From Stemphylium vesicarium (lineage: Eukaryota > Ascomycota > Dothideomycetes > Pleosporales > Pleosporaceae): a stretch of DNA of 64,000 nt. Location of the stretch: positions 372,001 to 436,000 of the forward strand of contig QXCR01000006.1 of assembly GCA_004380135.1 (NCBI GenBank), written 5' to 3'. The notes under the pieces were generated by a model, which saw only the letters and a program-made list of their open reading frames with translations, had not been told where the DNA came from and searched no databases. Positions 41,601-52,636 of this stretch are shown piece by piece. The position numbers and the translations under genes were made by a program. Position 1 is the stretch's first letter; each line of letters starts with the position of its first letter.

Positions 41601-42276
41601 CGTAGTTTACTGATGCAGAATTGGAGAAGATGATCTGTGAAGCGATCTCGATTATCCAAGTCACGCTCTTTGGTGTACCATCATCATCAGTGGTGTCTGT
41701 CCTTGTATGCTCGGGGACTGTCAACTTGGTATTCCAGTACCCGCCAGCCTTGACGTTCGGCTCGAAGTCAGGCACGCCGTAGGCTTTCGCATCGTCGACC
41801 TTGACATTCGGGTTGAAGGTGGAGGGGTAGGCAGAGACGTGGATTGTGTATGGGCCGTGGAGGTAGGCGGCGCGCAGAGGTATGGCGGAGGAATTGCGTA
41901 TGCGGACATGGAGGCACGAAGGGGGTGGTAATATTCGGTCTTCCGAGGGCGTGTATGTGAGAGTATACCTGCATGGCCTCTTAGCACTGCTTTGCTTGTT
42001 TCCCAATATTTTGTTATGCCGTCGGACGTCCTATCTAGGAAGTGCATACATGTCGGAGCCATGCAGCTCGCTCCGACATTATATAGGAACTCACCTCACT
42101 ACCTCTCCCACTTTTACGCTCCCCTTTTGGTGCAGCAGCAGCATTCTCAGCGCGCGCTTTTCCTCGGCTTCTAGCTCCTTTCGCGATTTAGTGCACACGA
42201 AAAATGAGGGTTCAGGGAGTTTGCGGCCTTCGTCGGCGATGTGTGCGAGGGAGTAGGTGCGAGGTGTAAGAAGCAT
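38668..42276 (-). CDS. Rog1-like lipase / serine esterase (DUF676 family)
   Basis: Two exons on the minus strand, 42276-42095 and 41968-38668, encode 1160 residues. The first exon (60 residues, MLLTPRTYSLAHIADEG...) is separate from the large one. Splicing at the 126-bp intron gives VGEVVRYTLTYTP, as in related fungal proteins. The alpha/beta-hydrolase core shows VIVTHGLHSN (288-297), forming the oxyanion strand, and the nucleophile elbow GHSLGG (455-460) with Ser457. An unusually long acidic and basic insert (~300-440) separates them. The C-terminal ~450 residues are largely disordered, with a short folded block around YHKDLSWRKVLVSLEPDAHNN... near 890. Yeast Rog1 is a monoacylglycerol lipase; other members act on lipid-droplet or phospholipids. 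The exact substrate is unknown. Confidence 0.88.
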
Positions 42277-43093
42277 TTAGCGGATCCAGCGGAGACGGGT
42301 ACAACCAATGGACAACGGCCGCAAGCGCGTCATAGGACATCGGCAGTGGTTGCAGATCAAGCCGTAAATATGGGGCCGAGTTGACGTTGGCGGATGCCAG
42401 AGGAATGATATAGGACGGAAGTTAGCTATTCGGCCTGGTCACGCACGCGCTCGCCGCAGGGTCATGGCACGTCATTGCTCGCGTGGCATGCGCGCGGCAC
42501 GAGGTCGTTGCCAAGTGTGCGAGATAGCAGCCTTGAAGCTTCAACAACATCGCGACAATCCTGCATGACTTCCATCACCGTATTAGATGCATATCTGGAT
42601 ATGACAATATCTGGTGGTCGTGCGCACCAAATTCCAAGAGAATCTCGTATCGGAACGGCCGTCAGCCGGCTTCCGAACCCACGTCAGCGGTCTCTCTCCA
42701 CACTGAACCTCCTACGACGTTGTCAGAAGACGTACTACTCGTGCGCAAACCGTTCCTGGCGATACTAGGGCTTTTCTAAGTCGCGGTATAGGTGACTATG
42801 ATGTCGCGTATTTGTCAAACATTTTTTGGCTCACCCTAGGACGTGCCGATGGATGCCACTGCAGTCTTTCAGGGGCGTTGAGGTATAAATATCAGGTCAC
42901 CATGAAGAATCGTCAAAGATCATGAGTATGAAGAGCTTGCATTTCGAAATATAAAACAAATATCCAAGGGTATTCGCTTCATCACCCAAACGCCATGCTA
43001 ATTCAGATCCCAAATCAAAACGCCCTCGCTATACTGTGTGCACGCCAAATCTTCAGGGCCAGATATGATCTTCCACTGTCGAATTCGCCCACT
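42277..43093. other. intergenic: promoter of the Rog1-like gene and 3' flank of the 236-residue gene
   Basis: 817 bp. A TATAAATAT element occurs on the plus strand at 42884-42892, but no plus-strand gene follows it. No gene is supported. Confidence 0.45.
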
Positions 43094-43899
43094 TCAAGCC
43101 GCACCAGCTCCAGCGCCCGGAGACCCGCTACTAGGTGATCGTGCGGGGCCCTTGACTTTGCCAGCCGAAGGCGACGTCGGAGGTTCCCGACCCTGACGAG
43201 CTCGTCCGGAGCTTCCTGAGCCTCGACCTCGAGGAGTGCTGAAGGGATCACCAGAGCCACTGTCAGCAGATCTGCGACCAGCCGAGCCACGTCCAGAACC
43301 TGACGAAGGCGAGAAGGGGTTGTCTTGTGTGCCTGAGGCCGTCAGCTTAGTCAGTTACGAGTCTTGGTAGGCTGCTTACCCCTCGAGGTTGTTGACGGTA
43401 CAGTGTCGAAGACTGCCTCGCCGGCGATTTCGTACTCCTCCTCAGCGTCTACTACTTGTCAATATTGGGCAATAAGCCTTGCAGATATGACCTTACCTTC
43501 TCCGAGGTCCTCGCCAGTCAAAGGCTCATGTCTAGCGATACGACCTCGCTCCTCCTGAATGATCTGCCAGTACTGGTAATCGAAAGCTTCGTAGCGCGCT
43601 CGACCAGGACCCATCCACTGGAAACGGACGCGGCGACCATTCCAGGCGGCGTAGACTGCGTAACCGCTGTCGCTGTCGAGGAGCGCGTGGTTTAGACTGC
43701 AGCGAACCCATGTGCCTATCCGGTTGACGATGAAGTGGCGGCCTTTTTTGACCTCGTCTGATATGCCAGTGACCCAGGTCGCCTTTTCTTTGGAAGAGCC
43801 ATCGCCGCCTTCGTTGGCGCCAGGCGGCATATACGGACCGAACTTTCGGGGATCATTGCAGCCAGGTGGAGGAGGAGATGATCCGGCACCGGAGATCAT
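43094..43899 (-). CDS. unrecognised 236-residue protein with an RG-rich tail
   Basis: Three exons on the minus strand (43899-43497, 43448-43380, 43332-43094) encode 236 residues; the introns are 48 and 47 bp. Residues ~35-135 look like a compact folded domain with regularly alternating hydrophobic and aromatic residues (RHFIVNRIGTWVRCSLNHA, then RRVRFQWMGPGRARYEAFDYQYW), followed by an acidic linker. The last ~80 residues are Gly/Ser/Arg-rich with RG dipeptides, resembling RGG-type tails of RNA-associated proteins. I do not recognise the family. The acceptor at 43449-43450 was chosen because the two AGs just before it would leave TAG in frame. The domain pattern argues that the gene is real and conserved; the role is unknown. 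Confidence 0.75.
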
Positions 43900-44854
43900 T
43901 TTGTGGACAGATAAACGATTTGGTATATTGTAATCGGAGGGTGTTTATGCGGCTGATATAGAGATCTGGAAAGGATGTGTCGAAGAGTATGCTTTTCAAC
44001 TTGTTGATTGCTTGCTACTGGGAAAAGAAGAAGGAAGCAGCTCAGCACTTCTTTACATCCAGAGGGGCGCCTTCCTCTCGCACTAGATCTGTTTGCGCCT
44101 CCACCGCGAGAAAGGATTGCGCCATTCCTATCGTCTTTCACTTTAAGACAATGATAGGAAAGACCGTTTGTGCAGGCGCGGTGAGCGGGACCTGGAATAC
44201 GTCTTCACTCCGAGAAGTGGTGATCTTGATGAAGGCGAATTGTGAGACTGTAACCGCGGGAAAGAGCGATATAGCGTTGGAAGAAGGCCCCCCTGACAAT
44301 GCCGAGCGCGGCTCCTGCTATGAGAAGGGTCTGAGTTGTTCTGGAATACCATTGAAGGCTTTGGTTCGATGCTATATGTCTATGAGATGCGCTTGCTCTA
44401 CAGCGACAGGTGACTCTAACAGCTTATTTTCTCGCGCCGATGCTCCCAACAATCAGTTTGAGCAAGCTATTTGCTCTAACACTACCTGAAAAGTCTGTAA
44501 CAGTTTTGAGCAATCATTGTTACAGATGCTGGGGGGGCGGTGTCTCACACTTGGGAGTGGCGCTCGGTGAGAATCTAAATACAAGCAACAATGGTCTCTG
44601 CGAGTAGGGGAACATCAGTAGAACCTTGATTACACCTATGAGCACCCTTCATCTTCGCCAGGAGCGAGTCACATCTACTATTGATCAGTGAAGTCGGCAT
44701 CATAATGGTCTCATAGATTCTGATTCAGTCGATTTTATTTCAGAAGCCTTTCAAAGATCGGACTCGGACGCGCTTTACACGAGCGTTTAGTCTTCGGTTA
44801 AGCGGATAGTGTATTTGTGAGCTTTCACATGCATATTTCTGCCCACTCGTATGT
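43900..44854. other. intergenic: 5' flank of the 236-residue gene and 3' flank of the M20 gene
   Basis: 955 bp. A plus-strand frame of 170 codons (43977-44489) has no recognisable domain and odd composition, and is not annotated as a gene. Nothing else is seen. Confidence 0.45.
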
Positions 44855-46152
44855 CTACTCCGCAAACAAACTCTGCAAAATCATGCCATACGCCTCCGCA
44901 GCCTGCACCAGCTGTTCTTGACTCAACATCTCATCTGGGGTATGTGCAACCTCGATGGTACCTGTACCAAACAGGTATCGCTTCTCGACCTGGGGCAAGT
45001 TGGGAACATCAGTTCCGTAAAACACAGGCGCAACTTCCAAGCCCTCGATATCAGTATCCAGGATCTGGGCTACATGTGCTATTTCCGAGTACGTAAACTC
45101 AAACGAGGCGTTTGCTTCTTGTGCGCGGCTGACGATGGGGGCCAACACCCCGGAAACCATGTCTTTGACTACGTCAACGGCGTCGTCCTCGCTGCGAGCG
45201 ATCCGGATGAATGCACTGGCGTTGGCGTTGGCGGGCACGACGTTGCCTGCCACCCCGCCGGCTATGAGACCAGTGTTCAGCGTCGAGGCGCCTAGTAGTT
45301 CGCTGCTGGGAAGTGCGGGCTCCAACATGTTCAAGGCATATACGGCGTCGACAATGTAGTTGATGGCGCTTACACCGAGCCACGGGTAGGCAGAATGAGC
45401 GGCCTTCCCTACGGCTTCCAGCGTCACGCCAAAGCTGCCCTTGTGTCCGCTGGCTAGCTTGCCTTCGGTTGGTTCGCCGAAGATACCGGCTCGGAAGGTG
45501 GTGTTGGATGCGTACTCTGCAAAAGCTTTCATTCCTGCGCCACCAGTTTCTTCGCTGACAACGAATAGCATACCGAGGTTCGTGGTGTCGCTGCGAGACT
45601 GGAGGAATTTGTGTGATGCGATGATCATTGTTGCGACTGGTCCTTTGGCGTCAACGGTACCTCGGCCAAAATGGTAGGTTGTGCCATTTTCTTCCCGAAC
45701 TTCAAATGGATAAAACGGTGGCACCTAGAGGTTTTGTTAGGAGATTATTCGTTGTGATGTTAGTAGCTAGTTATGGTACCTACAGTATCAATGTGACTCG
45801 TAATGAGAACTTCGGGCCATACGCCCTGATCTTTTAGCTCTTGCGAGTAGGCAAAGACATTGTAAGTGCCAGTGTCACCGACTGGTACTTCTTCCACGTA
45901 GTAGCCCAGCTCAGACAGATACTCTGATACAAATTCTGCACATTCCACTTCGTCGCCAGAGATGGAGGGGATGTTGACTAGCTCTTCGTGGAGACTGAAA
46001 AGCTCCTCTGTCTCTTCCGGAGTGAGGCCGACTGCCTGACTCGTCCCTGATGGACTAGGTGAGCTCACGGTCGATGCGGATACCAAAGCTTGTGGTGCTG
46101 CGCTGGCCAGCTGGAGTGCAGCTATCGCCAGGAAGGATTTGAGCAAAACCAT
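44855..46152 (-). CDS. secreted M20-family metallopeptidase
   Basis: Two exons on the minus strand, 46152-45784 and 45724-44855, encode 412 residues. The intron (59 bp) ends CTCTAG and splicing gives SHIDTVPPFYPF. A signal peptide (MVLLKSFLAIAALQLASAAP) directs secretion or vacuolar delivery. The di-zinc site of M20 enzymes is intact: H120 and the catalytic D122 in SHIDTV, bridging D148 in GTVDAKGP, catalytic E181/E182 in SEETGG, E207 in GEPTEG, and H384 in VAHTPDE. Relatives include vacuolar carboxypeptidase S, acetylornithine deacetylase and aminoacylase; the signal peptide favours an extracellular or vacuolar carboxypeptidase or deacylase. The length is typical for the single-domain enzyme with its dimerisation lid (~230-330). 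Confidence 0.9.
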
Positions 46153-47303
46153 TATAAGGTCTGTGTCTAAACAAAATAATGTTGAAATCTAAAAGAGTAT
46201 TCTCAGGCATTTTCGCGGATTTTATACTAAGAGACCAGCTTACGCTACCGTCCCTCTCGCATTGAAGTACCATTTCTTGTTGAAAGATGGGGCCAATCAA
46301 TTGCCCAGCTCGAGGCTGGAGACATGTAAGATATGGAGCTTCATGAGGTTGGCATACGTAGTGATCTATCGCATTCCATGAAAGCAGCAGCCAAATTCCG
46401 GTCGTACCAAGAGTTAGCGCAGCTGAGAATTGCTTGAAATGGCTCTTGACTGGTCTTTCGGACAAGATTGAGAAGATTAGAGCCAGAGCCAAGTCAACGG
46501 AAGCCTACTAGAGCAGTTGGATTGATAGCGGAAAAGCAATGAGCGCAGTTACGTAACTCGGCGGCATATAAGATTCGGTAGCTGCTGTTCCGCTGGTACA
46601 TTGTGTCGTAGGATGATGTCAAACAACAGCAACGATGGCAATGCGGGGTGAGCAGCTGTTATCGGATGCAGCGTCATGATAAGCGTGGTCTTGGCAGCCA
46701 TGGCAGCATGAGAGGTGTCTTGGACATTTCCGCGTCCTGCCAATTCGGGTGAGGTGAGAGTGGTTGCTGTACGAGCCGTGAAAGTACCGGATATAGACGC
46801 GAGGAAGGTGCGGATAGCCGAACAACGGAACCCGGAGGAAGCTTTTCTCGTAGTTCTCGATGGCATTTTGCAGCTTCCGATCTCGCACTTATATATCTTC
46901 TTCCATGTACCACAGTGTCATGGGTTTGTCGCTGTGGTATTGGTGCACGTCCGAAAAGCGCTCAAGTAGCACACTGATGGTGGACAGCAGCTACAAGCAC
47001 CGATGGGACTGACTTACAGTCTCGTTGAATCCCCCGAACTAACCATGTCTGAAACCTTCGCTCAGTGTCGCAATGTTTGTGTATGTCGTTGTCTGCCGCA
47101 GGTGATGTCCAAACTCGCAGGGCCGAAAGTGGGTAGCGCGCCGCTGTTGACCGACTGACGTACATCCATGGATCATCAGGCTACTCCACACCTCGCCCGC
47201 GTACCCGTGCGAAGCTTGAGCTTTTGTTGCTTGTGACTGTGGCCCTTTGTGCATCTCTCCTCACCACCTACATTCCGCCAAATTCCTCGGAGAACCTGCG
47301 ACC
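46153..47303. other. divergent intergenic region, M20 peptidase / TB2-DP1 gene
   Basis: 1.15 kb. It holds a good TATA box for the peptidase gene (46219-46226). Short minus-strand frames (for example 46055-46492 and 46549-46866) overlap or sit in this promoter and show no family resemblance. Confidence 0.5.
46219..46226 (-). promoter_or_regulatory. TATA box of the M20 peptidase gene
   Basis: On the minus strand the sequence reads TATAAAAT, 67 bp upstream of the ATG at 46152. The match to the TATA consensus and the spacing are both good, consistent with an inducible secreted-enzyme gene. Confidence 0.6.
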
Positions 47304-48552
47304 ATGTTCGGCTTTATCGCCGACGGCTTGACGTACGTTTTTACCCCGCCCCCGCTGCACGTCGTTGTTGCAATGTGCCAAAGCCGTGTGGTAGACGGCG
47401 TATCGTAGACTTCACCGCCGACATTGTGCAGCTCGCAGGATATGACTCCGGCGTGGAATCTCAGACTTATGCAGCATTTTGTGTTTTGTTTGGTACATGC
47501 ATGTCCATGAGTTGTTGAGCTAATGGTGCAATAGCGTCGCAACCACAGTCTTCTTTCCCATCTTCGCGTCGTACAAAGCCCTCCACACGTCAGATCCAGC
47601 CCTCCTAGCACCATGGCTGATCTACTTCGTCGTCCTCTCCGCGTGCACCGCCGTAGAGAATACCTTCGACTTCATTCTTAGCTGGGTACCCTTCTACTCG
47701 TGGATCCGCTTCTTCGCACACCTGTACCTGATCCTGCCGGGTTCGCAAGGCGCAAACTACATCTACCAAGAGCACCTCGAGCCTTTCCTCTACCACCATG
47801 AAAGGGAGATTGACGACTTCATAACTGAGAGCCATGACCGCGCCAAGTCGGCTGGTATGGCATATGTGGAAATGGGCATCGAGTGGGTCAAGGTCAACGT
47901 CTTGGGCTTTGCACCGGCGAAGCCAGACGCGCCCCGGCCGGCTGGACAGACATATGCGCAGAGTCTCATGAGCAGGTTCCAGATGCCCGCAGCAAGAGGC
48001 AGCAACGATCTTTATGGGCTCGTCAATCAGGCACTCAGTGGAGCCAGCGCTCTGTATGGTGCTCAGCACGACAGTGCCGGCACAAGAGATGCCCAAGCGG
48101 CGGATCTGAGTCGCGCTGCAAGGAACCTCGTCCCAGATTCGATTCGCAACAACGACGACCGACTCAACTATGTCACATCGCAACGCCAGCGTCTCGAAAC
48201 CCTCCTCCAAGCCTTCGACCGCGAACAAGAAAACATCCGCACACAGCAGACAGGAGGCAGCAGATACCACGAAGTCAATAGAAGCACTGGAAGCCTCTCG
48301 GGCAGCCTCTCGCGTAACAGGAGCGAAGCCGAGTTTGACAGAATCGAGCGTGACGAACTGAGCTCTGGTTCCGAGCGACCTCCATACCCCATCACACCGC
48401 CTGCATTGGGCCGAAGAACGAGCAGTGGCTGGATGCCATGGAACTGGCAACGTCCGATGCCAACGCAAGATGACCCCCTTGCATACGGAAGAGAGCCGGG
48501 CGAGCTGAGGAGCAGGACAAGAGGGTCAGGATTCGACCTTGGGGATCGCTAG
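47304..48552 (+). CDS. TB2/DP1/HVA22 (REEP/Yop1-type) membrane protein
   Basis: Two exons, 47304-47332 and 47535-48552, encode 348 residues. The spliced N-terminus MFGFIADGLTVATTVFFPIF leads into the TB2/DP1/HVA22 domain (about 10-110), with its hydrophobic hairpins, the TSDPALLAPWLIYFVVLS segment and the conserved LYLILPGSQGANYIYQE motif. Members of this family insert as hairpins into the ER membrane and bend it into tubules. Yeast Yop1 is ~180 residues; here a further ~200-residue tail, Arg/Ser/Gln-rich and probably disordered, follows a predicted amphipathic segment. The 202-bp intron is long for this window but gives the right junction. An additional small exon inside it cannot be excluded. 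Confidence 0.88.
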
Positions 48553-48808
48553 GAGAACCCATGGCGGTCGAGATCCATGTGATGAAAATGAGTATTTTTG
48601 GCGTTCAATTGGTCTAGTAGACGGCACTCTACTCTGAGCCTCACGACTGTATGATAGAGCCGCATATATATTCGGTACCCCAAGTGACTGGGCATGAGTC
48701 GGATGGCCAGTTCCGGTATCTCTACAGCCTACGTATACATCCACACCTCCATGCACAACGCTCAATGAACGCCTGCAAATGCCCGTTTTATCTGTGTACG
48801 CTGTCTAT

Positions 48809-49792
48809 CTATATCTTGACTTCCTTGTATGGGTACTTTGCGCTGTCGTCTTTCCTCAGCACAATCTTCCTCTTCTTCTTTGTGCTTGCATGCTCGACCC
48901 ACACCTCCTTGGTCATCTTGTTGCTGAACTCTCTGATGAAGCGAGGATCCCACAGCTCAGAAGCTATGCCCAGATCTTTGCAGCATCGCATAAGAGCATT
49001 GGATTTGCAGCCTTCGGTCGCTGTGGGGATACCGTCGGGGTCGAAATATTGTTGTTCGCCGCGGGCTATCGAGACAAGTCTAAAGGTCAAAATTAGCATC
49101 CACATCCGTTGAGATGAATGACAGAACACTTACCGTCCCTGGACAATAAGTCCATACTCCCTAGTAACGAGCTTGCCCGTCACAATACTCTCGCCTCTCG
49201 GTGCGAGTCCCCAGCCTCCAGGCCCAAACGCCTTATTCAAGATACGTCTGTATTTGATCTCAGGTAGATACAAGATTCCATCAGGCTTGACCTCGACATC
49301 GTCCTGCGTGACTGGTGCTAGCAGCGCATCAACCTGCTCGGGCGTGAACGATATGCTGCCCAGACCATGGTAGGAGCGCGTCCAGTCAATAGCCGGGACA
49401 CCTTCCAGCTCGGGGGGTGCGTCGGATAGTCCTTCAGTGAGAGGACGTTGTGAACGGGCTGTCACAGCGGCGGACTCGGCTGAGTTGTTTCGTGTGGTGG
49501 GTACTGGAGGTTCCTTGGCGGGAAATTGGGGTGTCACCGTCCGTTGTGGGGTTGTTGTAGTCGCTGGTTTCGCTGCGCTGGACGTGGTGGTGGTTGTGCC
49601 TGAAGACGCTGGTTTCGCCGCTGAACTGGAAGTGCTTGTTGTGGCCGCCGCTCTGGGCGTGGTCGCGTATGCGGCGCAAATGCGAGACGAAGAGAAGCTA
49701 CGGTGCTGTATCCGGTGTGGCAGTTGTACTACTCTCGAGGAGGAGGCTGTGAGAAGGGCCGATATGCCTCTGCGTGCTGGTATCGCTGCCAT
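48809..49792 (-). CDS. mgm101: mitochondrial genome maintenance protein Mgm101
   Basis: Two exons on the minus strand, 49792-49134 and 49079-48809, encode 309 residues; the intron is 54 bp. The N-terminus is a basic, Ser/Arg-rich mitochondrial targeting sequence (MAAIPARRG...). It is followed by a low-complexity Thr/Ser/Ala/Pro linker with a duplicated SSAAKPA unit, then the conserved Mgm101 core from about residue 130 (IDWTRSYHGLGS...GGWGLAPRG...) to the end. Mgm101 is a Rad52-like single-strand annealing protein of mitochondrial nucleoids, needed to keep and repair mtDNA. The conserved core is complete through the C-terminal KYPYKE motif. The gene is divergent from the P450 gene and convergent with the DP1 gene. 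Confidence 0.95.
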
Positions 49793-50721
49793 TATGCGTG
49801 TATAATGCGGGGGTGAAGGCTTAGATAGTCGGAATGGAACGTCACCAACGCGTAGTCACGATCTAATATGCGCACGGCCCCTTTCGTTATGCAGACAGTG
49901 CAGATCCATTTTCGGTTAACGCAACGCCGCATCCGTGAAGTCTTGGCGCCGCTCACAATTGGAGCATACTGCTTTCAATGGGCAATGTGCATGTCTTTTG
50001 CTACAGTCCTCTTCCAATCCCCAAAATTTCTCCGAGCGCAGTGTTGGGCAGCATTGAGCGAGTACGCGATGCGAATGCGAGTGCGATTTGGAGAACGAGA
50101 CTCGGAGAATAGCACGGTGCAGATCGTCCGGGTTCCCCACAACTCCTGCTTCGTATACGCCGTATAAACCTTAATCCCTGGAAATCAGATAAGACAGATG
50201 ATGGCTGGCGGGCGAATTCGCATCACTTGTGGCGTGTGACGCATTGAGCGACTTTCTGCTGCCTGCTTGAGTCTTACGACACGCTGATGTGGAACACCAA
50301 GCACATTCCAGTATCCGCACAAATTTGCTAGACATCATTACCGACCCTCCGAGGAAGTAGGCACATCACCCCTGTGCGTCTGCGCTATGATTTAACCGGT
50401 CGAACACTTGGGAGAGGCCTCCTAAGTGAACCTCTCGGTATGGATACCCCATTAAGTGCGACCATGAAACGCACCAACAGATCGGCATGACCCAACCATC
50501 GACGTCAACCGCTCAGGGTAACCTGGATGTCAGACCGCGCTGTAAGGGACGCGTCTGTCGGCTCCGTCTCTTTTAGTGCGGCACATCGCACACTGCCTTC
50601 ATGCTCTGCGTATAAAGCTTGTTTGTGGCCTACACTGAATGCGTCCTCAAAGCCGCGGACAGTTCACTGTCGTCTTCCCAACACCATCTGAAAGTACTTG
50701 AAGCTTGCGAAACGTGTCAGA
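49793..50721. other. divergent intergenic region, mgm101 / P450 gene
   Basis: 929 bp. A TATAAA lies at 50611-50616 before the P450 gene. No gene is seen. Confidence 0.5.
50611..50616 (+). promoter_or_regulatory. TATA box of the P450 gene
   Basis: TATAAA lies 106-111 bp upstream of the P450 start codon, a usual distance for inducible fungal genes. Confidence 0.5.
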
Positions 50722-52531
50722 ATGGCCTCGATATCGCAGCTCTTTGGTGCCCTGATTGCTTTGGTTAGTTACTGCCTCAATCATGCCTCAAAAAAGAGAC
50801 TCTGAAGGTTCAACGCTAACGCATGCCAGCTGATCGTCCGCTTTGTTGCCAGAGCCATCTACCGGATTTATTTCCACCCTCTGAGCAAGTTCCCTGGACC
50901 CAAACTCCATGCTGCAACACGCATTCCTTATCATCTTGCAACCTTCAAGGGTTCGCGTGACAAGCTATTCCAGGATTTACATCGAAAGTACGGGCCTGTG
51001 GTCAGGGTCAACCACGATGAGTTGAGCTTCATTGAGCCAAATGCATGGAAGGATGTAAGTTAACATCCAATCTGCTTTTCATGGTTCGAATGATGAATGG
51101 CATCTACTACTGCTGGGGATCATGTTTCCTCGACAACATCTTCCCAGTATTGACGTAGCCATGTCTTCCTTCAGCACACTGAAACATGGCAACATACACG
51201 ATCTTGAGTCGTTGCGCACCGTCTGACTGCCGAGCAGATATACGGCCATGGCACTAAAGGCACACCAGGCTCGCAGCCTCACAAAGCCTGGTCTAGATAT
51301 GGAAACACGCCGAACAACGCCTTCAGCCTCATCATTGCCCCAGACGAAGATCACAGTCGCCAAAGGAAGATCTTCACTCCAGCCTTCTCGGACCGCGCTC
51401 TAAAGCAACAAGAACCTCTCTTCCTCAAGTACATTGACAAGTTAGTGGGTAAATTGAGAGAAAGCATCCAAATTAATCCGAATGCCAAGCTCGACATGGT
51501 CCAGCTCTACAACTTCACTACCTTCGACGTGATGGGCGACCTTACCTTTGGAGAGCCACTGCATATGCTCGATAACGCGGAATACGACCCCTGGGTCAAG
51601 CAAATCTTTGGAAGCCTCAAGTTTCAGACTCACTTGAGCGTCATGATGTCATACCCTTGGCTATGGACACTATTCAAGAAAGTCGTATCGGAATCTGTAA
51701 ACCAGAAGAGAATGGAGCATTTCAACCACTCCGTAGCTCGCGTCACCAAGCGTCTCGAGAAAGGCCGCGACACCGAAGGCGTTGACCTGTGGGATTTGGT
51801 GCTGAAGCAAAAGGAAGGAAGAGGCCTGACTAGAAGCGAAATGGACGCGAACTCATCTTTGTTCATGATTGCTGGAACAGAAACGACAGCAACACTGGTG
51901 TCAGGATTGACATACCTACTACTAAGCAACCCAGAATGCTTGAAGAAACTGAACGATGAGATTCGTAGTGAGTTTGCCAGCGCCGACGATATGACAATGG
52001 AGCGACTCGCCGCGTTGCCCTACCTTGCCGCATGCATAAAGGAAACCTTCCGCGTCTACCCACCGGTACCTCTTGGTCTTCCTCGCCTCGTACCAGCGAA
52101 CGGTAGCACGGTCGGCGAACATTTTGTGCCGCCAGGCACCATCTTGTCGATTCCCCAACACGCCATGTACATGAACGAGAGCAACTTCAAGAGGCCCAAG
52201 GAATTCCTTCCTCAGAGATGGCTGGGTGATGGTGAGTTTGATAGCGATGAGAGGCAGTGTCTCCAACCGTTCTCTGTGGGATCGAGGGACTGTGTTGGCA
52301 AGAAGTAAGTTTACATTAAACCGCGCTGGATCCTACAGCGCTAGCAGTCTCAAAGCGAATACTAACATATCTCTCAGTATGGCATATCATGAGATGCGAC
52401 TCATGGCCGCAAAGGTCTATTACAACTTCGACCTTGAGCTCTGCCCTGAAAGCAACAACTGGGCTGATCAACAGACATACATTCTCTGGGAGAAGAAGCC
52501 ACTTATGTGCAAGTTGAGGGCGGTTAACTAG
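50722..52531 (+). CDS. cytochrome P450 monooxygenase
   Basis: Four exons (50722-50763, 50830-51054, 51238-52304, 52378-52531) encode 495 residues. It has an N-terminal membrane anchor (1-24) and a proline hinge (FPGPK). The I-helix motif AGTETT is at 301-306, the K-helix ETFR at 358-361, the PERF-like PQRW at 414-417 and the heme-binding FSVGSRDCVG at 434-443 with the axial C441. All catalytic motifs are intact, so it should be an active ER-bound monooxygenase that uses electrons from P450 reductase. The pattern resembles fungal benzoate/isotrichodermin-hydroxylase-like clan members, but the substrate cannot be assigned. The second intron (183 bp) is longer than the others (66 and 73 bp). No other biosynthetic gene is adjacent, so a secondary-metabolite cluster is not supported. 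Confidence 0.92.
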
Positions 52532-52636
52532 TCGACTTCAGACCACCAAAGTAGTCCCTTATGAATTCCGTAGTGATATAGACTATACTCTTTCGCATCC
52601 AAGGCCATCATCTCAACCAAGCTTGCTATTATTCTC

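Noticed and set aside
42884..42892. TATAAATAT as a promoter for a plus-strand gene
   Set aside because: No plausible plus-strand coding region follows it; the next gene is on the minus strand.
46055..46866. minus-strand frames upstream of the M20 peptidase gene
   Set aside because: They overlap the peptidase start or its TATA region and show no family features.
47605..48468. 287-codon minus-strand frame opposite the TB2/DP1 gene
   Set aside because: Antisense shadow; the plus strand carries clear family motifs over the same bases.
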